DNA of 15,622 nt from SCTD01 sp038256525. GTDB lineage: Bacteria; Actinomycetota; Actinomycetes; Mycobacteriales; SCTD01. Below are positions 13,327 to 15,622 of the stretch, one piece after another. Within the stretch, counting starts at the first letter, position 1, and each line of letters begins with the position of its first letter. A model generated the notes under the pieces. That model did no database searches, was not told where the DNA came from, and was given only the letters and a program-made list of their open reading frames with translations. The stretch covers positions 1 through 15,622 of the forward strand of contig JBBSKF010000090.1 of the NCBI GenBank assembly GCA_038256525.1, given 5' to 3'. A program made the position numbers and the translations under genes.

Positions 13327-13341
13327 ATACCCGTGGGGTAT
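13327..13341. promoter_or_regulatory. Operator-like palindrome ATACCC-GTG-GGGTAT
   Basis: A perfect 6-bp inverted repeat with a 3-bp centre lies 60 bp before the Asp-box gene and about 190 bp from the divergent binding-protein gene. It resembles the TACCC/GGGTA half-sites of CsoR/RcnR/FrmR-family metal or formaldehyde sensors, but the spacer is one base shorter than the TACCC-n4-GGGTA form I recall. No CsoR-like gene is in the window. The rest of the 263-bp gap holds a small CCTGC-CC-GCAGG repeat (13197-13208) and no convincing -35/-10 pair. Confidence 0.4.
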
Positions 13342-13400
13342 ACGTCGATTGTGACACCCGGGTGCCTTGTCCACTCTCTGACGGCTGGAGTGCCTTCGCC

Positions 13401-15002
13401 ATGCAACGAATCCCTACCGTGTGTGCGGTCGGCGCGCTCACGGCAATGATGTTGCTACCCGGCGCGGCAGCCGCGCAAGAATCGAAGCAATCGAGGCCCG
13501 TTGTCGAGCCTGCTAGGCAAGTGACGACTGATCCTGCGCCGGACCGTCTGTATGTCAGTCCGGACATCGCGGTGGATCCGAGTAGCCCTGAGACAGTGGT
13601 CATCGGGGTTGGTGACGCCCGCAACGGGGGTTGCCGGCTCTACGTGTCCTACGACGCCGGTCTCACCTTCGGTCCTACCTCCGAGACGTTCATGCCGTCC
13701 GACCTGCCCTACTGCGTACAACTCAACGGTGGGCCGGTGATGGAGTTGGCCTTCGCGCCGGACGGTGAGCTCTACGTAGCCACCGCTGGTTCTTCCCTGG
13801 AGAGGGACCATCCCAGAGGCCCCGTCGATGCCCTCACCATTCGTACCGAGAACCTTGGTCGAACGTCGGAGTCATTCATCGTCGAGAAGGCGGAGGACAT
13901 TCCGTATACGACCAAGGAGGGTGAGGCGAAGGTCGGGACGAGTTCGCTCGCTCTGAGCTCCGTGGCGGTGGACTCCGAGGATCCTGAGCGGATCTATCGC
14001 AGTTTCCGCTACCGGACCAGGGGCCCCAGCGGTGTCGCTGACCGTCCTCGGCTTGCAGTGTCGAACGACGGTGGCCGGACTTGGGAGAAGTCGATCGATC
14101 CGCTCGACACCTTCGACGGCGAAGTCTTCGGAGGTGACGTACCCATGCTCGTGGCCGGCCGCGACGGGGCTGTTTACGGCTTCACCCGAGAACGGATCAA
14201 GCGCGCCCCCGAGGGCGAGCCGCCGAACCTGCAGAAGCAGCGGATCTTCATGAGCAAGTCCACCGACGGCGGCAAGTCATGGGTCACCACCGTGGCATTC
14301 GATCAGGCAGAAGATCTCTACGATCCTGGGGTCGCCATCGACCCGACCAACGGCAACATCTATGTCGTCTTCGAAAGTGCTGAAAAGAAGGACGGGCTGG
14401 AGTACGTCTTCTTCATGTCATCTGCCGACGAAGGCGCGACGTGGAGCGAGCCGATCCGAGTCACCGATGACAAGGGGCTGCGGCACAACCAGTCTTTCCC
14501 CGGGATCAGCGTGGCTCCGAACGGGCGCATCGACCTCGCTTGGCACGACTTCCGCAACGACCCGTTCTTCACCCCGGAGGGCGACGTTGACCAGCGTTAC
14601 TCCGACGTTTACGGCGCGACCTCGACCGACGGCGGGAAGACCTTCTCTGATAACTTCCGGATCAGCGATCGCTCGATCGACCGCAAGATCGGGTCGTCCT
14701 TTGACAATGAGGATCTGCGCGCTCCCATCGGTGTCGCTTCCACCGATGACGCAGCAATGATCACGTGGCCCGACTCGAGAGCGGGCGCCCCCCCGGAATT
14801 CGATGTGGAGGACGCCTACTTCACGCGTGTGCGGTTCAACGCCGGCGTCGAACAATCGGCTTTTGACGTCAGCTCCGCGTTGCTGGGGGTTGCGGCCACT
14901 CTTGCCGTCACCGGACTCGTCTTCGTGGTCATCACTCGACTGAGGCCAAAAGGTGATCGCGCCGCGGGACCGACCAGGAGCGCACCGGCTGCGGCATCGT
15001 GA
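13401..15002 (+). CDS. Secreted, membrane-anchored Asp-box (BNR/sialidase-like) beta-propeller protein
   Basis: 533 residues. A Sec signal peptide (MQRIPTVCAVGALTAMMLLP, cut after GAAAA, about residue 25) exports it. Five Asp-box repeats (SxDxGxTW) mark a sialidase-like propeller: SYDAGLTF (83-90), SNDGGRTW (221-228), STDGGKSW (287-294), SADEGATW (341-348) and STDGGKTF (408-415). A C-terminal membrane helix (about 493-513) and a basic tail (RLRPKGDRAAG) anchor it, so the propeller faces outside. The FRIP motif and the arginine triad of true sialidases were not seen, so enzyme activity is uncertain; binding of a glycan or other ligand is equally possible. ATG 13401 starts directly at a good signal peptide, with GGAG 10 nt upstream; GTG 13362 would add 13 residues in front. 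It is divergent from the ABC binding-protein gene. Confidence 0.88.
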   Translation: MQRIPTVCAVGALTAMMLLPGAAAAQESKQSRPVVEPARQVTTDPAPDRLYVSPDIAVDPSSPETVVIGVGDARNGGCRLYVSYDAGLTFGPTSETFMPSDLPYCVQLNGGPVMELAFAPDGELYVATAGSSLERDHPRGPVDALTIRTENLGRTSESFIVEKAEDIPYTTKEGEAKVGTSSLALSSVAVDSEDPERIYRSFRYRTRGPSGVADRPRLAVSNDGGRTWEKSIDPLDTFDGEVFGGDVPMLVAGRDGAVYGFTRERIKRAPEGEPPNLQKQRIFMSKSTDGGKSWVTTVAFDQAEDLYDPGVAIDPTNGNIYVVFESAEKKDGLEYVFFMSSADEGATWSEPIRVTDDKGLRHNQSFPGISVAPNGRIDLAWHDFRNDPFFTPEGDVDQRYSDVYGATSTDGGKTFSDNFRISDRSIDRKIGSSFDNEDLRAPIGVASTDDAAMITWPDSRAGAPPEFDVEDAYFTRVRFNAGVEQSAFDVSSALLGVAATLAVTGLVFVVITRLRPKGDRAAGPTRSAPAAAS

Positions 15003-15021
15003 CCGGCCCAACGGGCTGGTC
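15001..15021. terminator. Bidirectional terminator-like hairpin between convergent genes
   Basis: GACCGGCCC (15001-15009) pairs with GGGCTGGTC (15013-15021) across an AAC loop, with one G-U pair in + strand RNA. It starts in the stop codon of the Asp-box gene and ends 3 nt before the stop of the convergent permease fragment. No U-run. Confidence 0.55.
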
Positions 15022-15024
15022 CAC

Positions 15025-15381
15025 TCAGGTCAGGGCGAGACCGGCGCGTATCGCGACGTAGACCGCCACGAGAACGAGCAGGGCGGCGAAGGCACGGGTC
15101 AAGGTGGTGGCGTTGACCCGATCGGCGACCCTATTGCCGAGCAGTGACCTGATGATGGCCGTGAGGGTGAACGGCACGATGATGTCCCAGGCGACGTCGT
15201 CCTGACCGGCGCGGGCGGCCAGCGCGACGGCGGAGTTCAGTGCGATGATCATCAGGGACGTGCCGACCGCCACGGGCATCGGCCAGTTGAGCGCGATCAC
15301 CAGTAGCCGAGATGCGCAGACGGACCGATCGCGGGTGCTCACAACGCGAACCCGACTAGCAGACTCGCCAAACATCGCCAT
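15025..15381 (-). pseudogene. TauE/SafE-family permease, C-terminal fragment
   Basis: The last 90 or so residues match the second half of TauE/SafE (sulfite/organosulfonate exporter-type, DUF81) proteins. They read WPMPVAVGTSLMIIALNSAV, then IVPFTLTAIIRSLLGNRVAD and AFAALLVLVAVYVAIRAG. A full protein is about 250 residues with eight membrane segments. The sequence before RLLVIALNWPMP (about 15310) is not membrane-like, and no N-terminal half is found in any frame up to the next gene. The ATG at 15381 has no clear ribosome-binding sequence. It is therefore most likely a 5'-truncated remnant. Confidence 0.75.
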
Positions 15382-15437
15382 TGAAAAGCCGTCCGGAGTA
15401 GCGCACCTAACGCCGGCGCTACATCTGTGAATAACGG

Positions 15438-15451
15438 GTTCCCGCGGGAAC
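15438..15451. terminator. Perfect 14-bp palindrome downstream of the HNH gene
   Basis: GTTCCCGCGGGAAC is fully self-complementary. It lies 12 nt beyond the HNH stop codon on the - strand and could help end that transcript, or be a protein-binding site. Confidence 0.35.
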
Positions 15452-15463
15452 GCGGAGCGCCGA

Positions 15464-15622
15464 TTATCCGGTGTCGTTGAGGGGTGGCAGCGTCGTGCCG
15501 GCCGGGATGGTCGGTGGGATGGTTCTTTTCGGGCGCCGGTCGTAGACCCCGCCGCTCGGTGAGGTCCACCTGGTGGTGCCGTCGGGGAGCAGGTTGGTGT
15601 GCCAGCCGGTGTGCTTGGCGCG
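15464..15622 (-). CDS. HNH endonuclease, 13E12/DUF222 type, C-terminus only
   Basis: The - strand frame enters at the right window edge and ends in TAA at 15464. It encodes 52 residues: RAKHTGWHTNLLPDGTTRWT, then SPSGGVYDRRPKRTIPP, then a Thr/Pro-rich end. The (H)(R/L)xKHTGW-H-LPDGTTxWTxPxGxxY pattern is the usual end of the actinobacterial 13E12-repeat (DUF222) proteins with an HNH nuclease domain; H, N and the second H of the motif lie at or beyond the edge. These genes are often present in many copies per genome. Their role is not settled; a selfish or homing-type nuclease is the common view. Confidence 0.8.
   Translation of the reverse strand, partial: RAKHTGWHTNLLPDGTTRWTSPSGGVYDRRPKRTIPPTIPAGTTLPPLNDTG

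Noticed and set aside
13401..15002. True sialidase (neuraminidase)
   Set aside because: Asp boxes alone do not show this; the FRIP motif and arginine triad were not found.
1..15622. parS site (TGTTTCACGTGAAACA type)
   Set aside because: Searched by eye, especially around parA/parB; no convincing match seen. Sites are probably outside the window.

Overview
The window is high-GC actinobacterial chromosome. The dense GC3-biased coding, the GTG/TTG starts and the gene order yidC-jag-rsmG-parA-parB place its left end next to oriC. Geodermatophilaceae or a related Frankiales-type lineage is my best guess, but it is only an impression.

Region 1 (1-4134) is the conserved origin-proximal block on the + strand: the 3' end of yidC (membrane insertase), jag (KH/R3H RNA-binding protein), rsmG (16S rRNA m7G methyltransferase), and parA and parB (chromosome segregation). 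rsmG/parA and parA/parB overlap by 4 bp and are probably translationally coupled. A 24-nt near-perfect inverted repeat separates jag from rsmG. A shared hairpin closes parB against a convergent gene.

Region 2 (4109-7083) is accessory. It holds a small orphan ClpX-type zinc-finger/HTH protein behind a palindromic promoter, the C-terminal remnant of an unidentified protein, a second intergenic hairpin, a divergent pair (EamA exporter and CGNR zinc-finger regulator), and a small CxxC protein.

Region 3 (7084-8480) is a junction zone. The left end of an IS21-family element, with two internal repeats and only the N-terminal part of IstA, abuts a 5'-truncated hypothetical gene. Next to it, on the - strand, is a structure I identify as a 6C small RNA: two hairpins with loops of seven C residues, a third hairpin, and a plausible promoter upstream.

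Region 4 (8479-15021) carries a carbohydrate-type (CUT1) ABC importer in an unusual layout. The ATPase gene is on the + strand and converges, with a 31-bp overlap, on an SBP-MalF-MalG operon on the - strand. Divergent from the SBP gene is a secreted, membrane-anchored Asp-box (BNR) beta-propeller protein. The shared 263-bp intergenic region contains an ATACCC-n3-GGGTAT operator-like palindrome.

Region 5 (15025-15622) holds a 5'-truncated TauE/SafE permease fragment and the C-terminus of a 13E12/DUF222-type HNH endonuclease, both on the - strand.

No tRNA, rRNA or CRISPR array was seen. The most notable points are the 6C RNA beside an IS scar, a hairpin that appears to hide the IstA ribosome-binding site, the ClpX-ZF/HTH gene with its operator, and the surface propeller/ABC pair with its shared operator.
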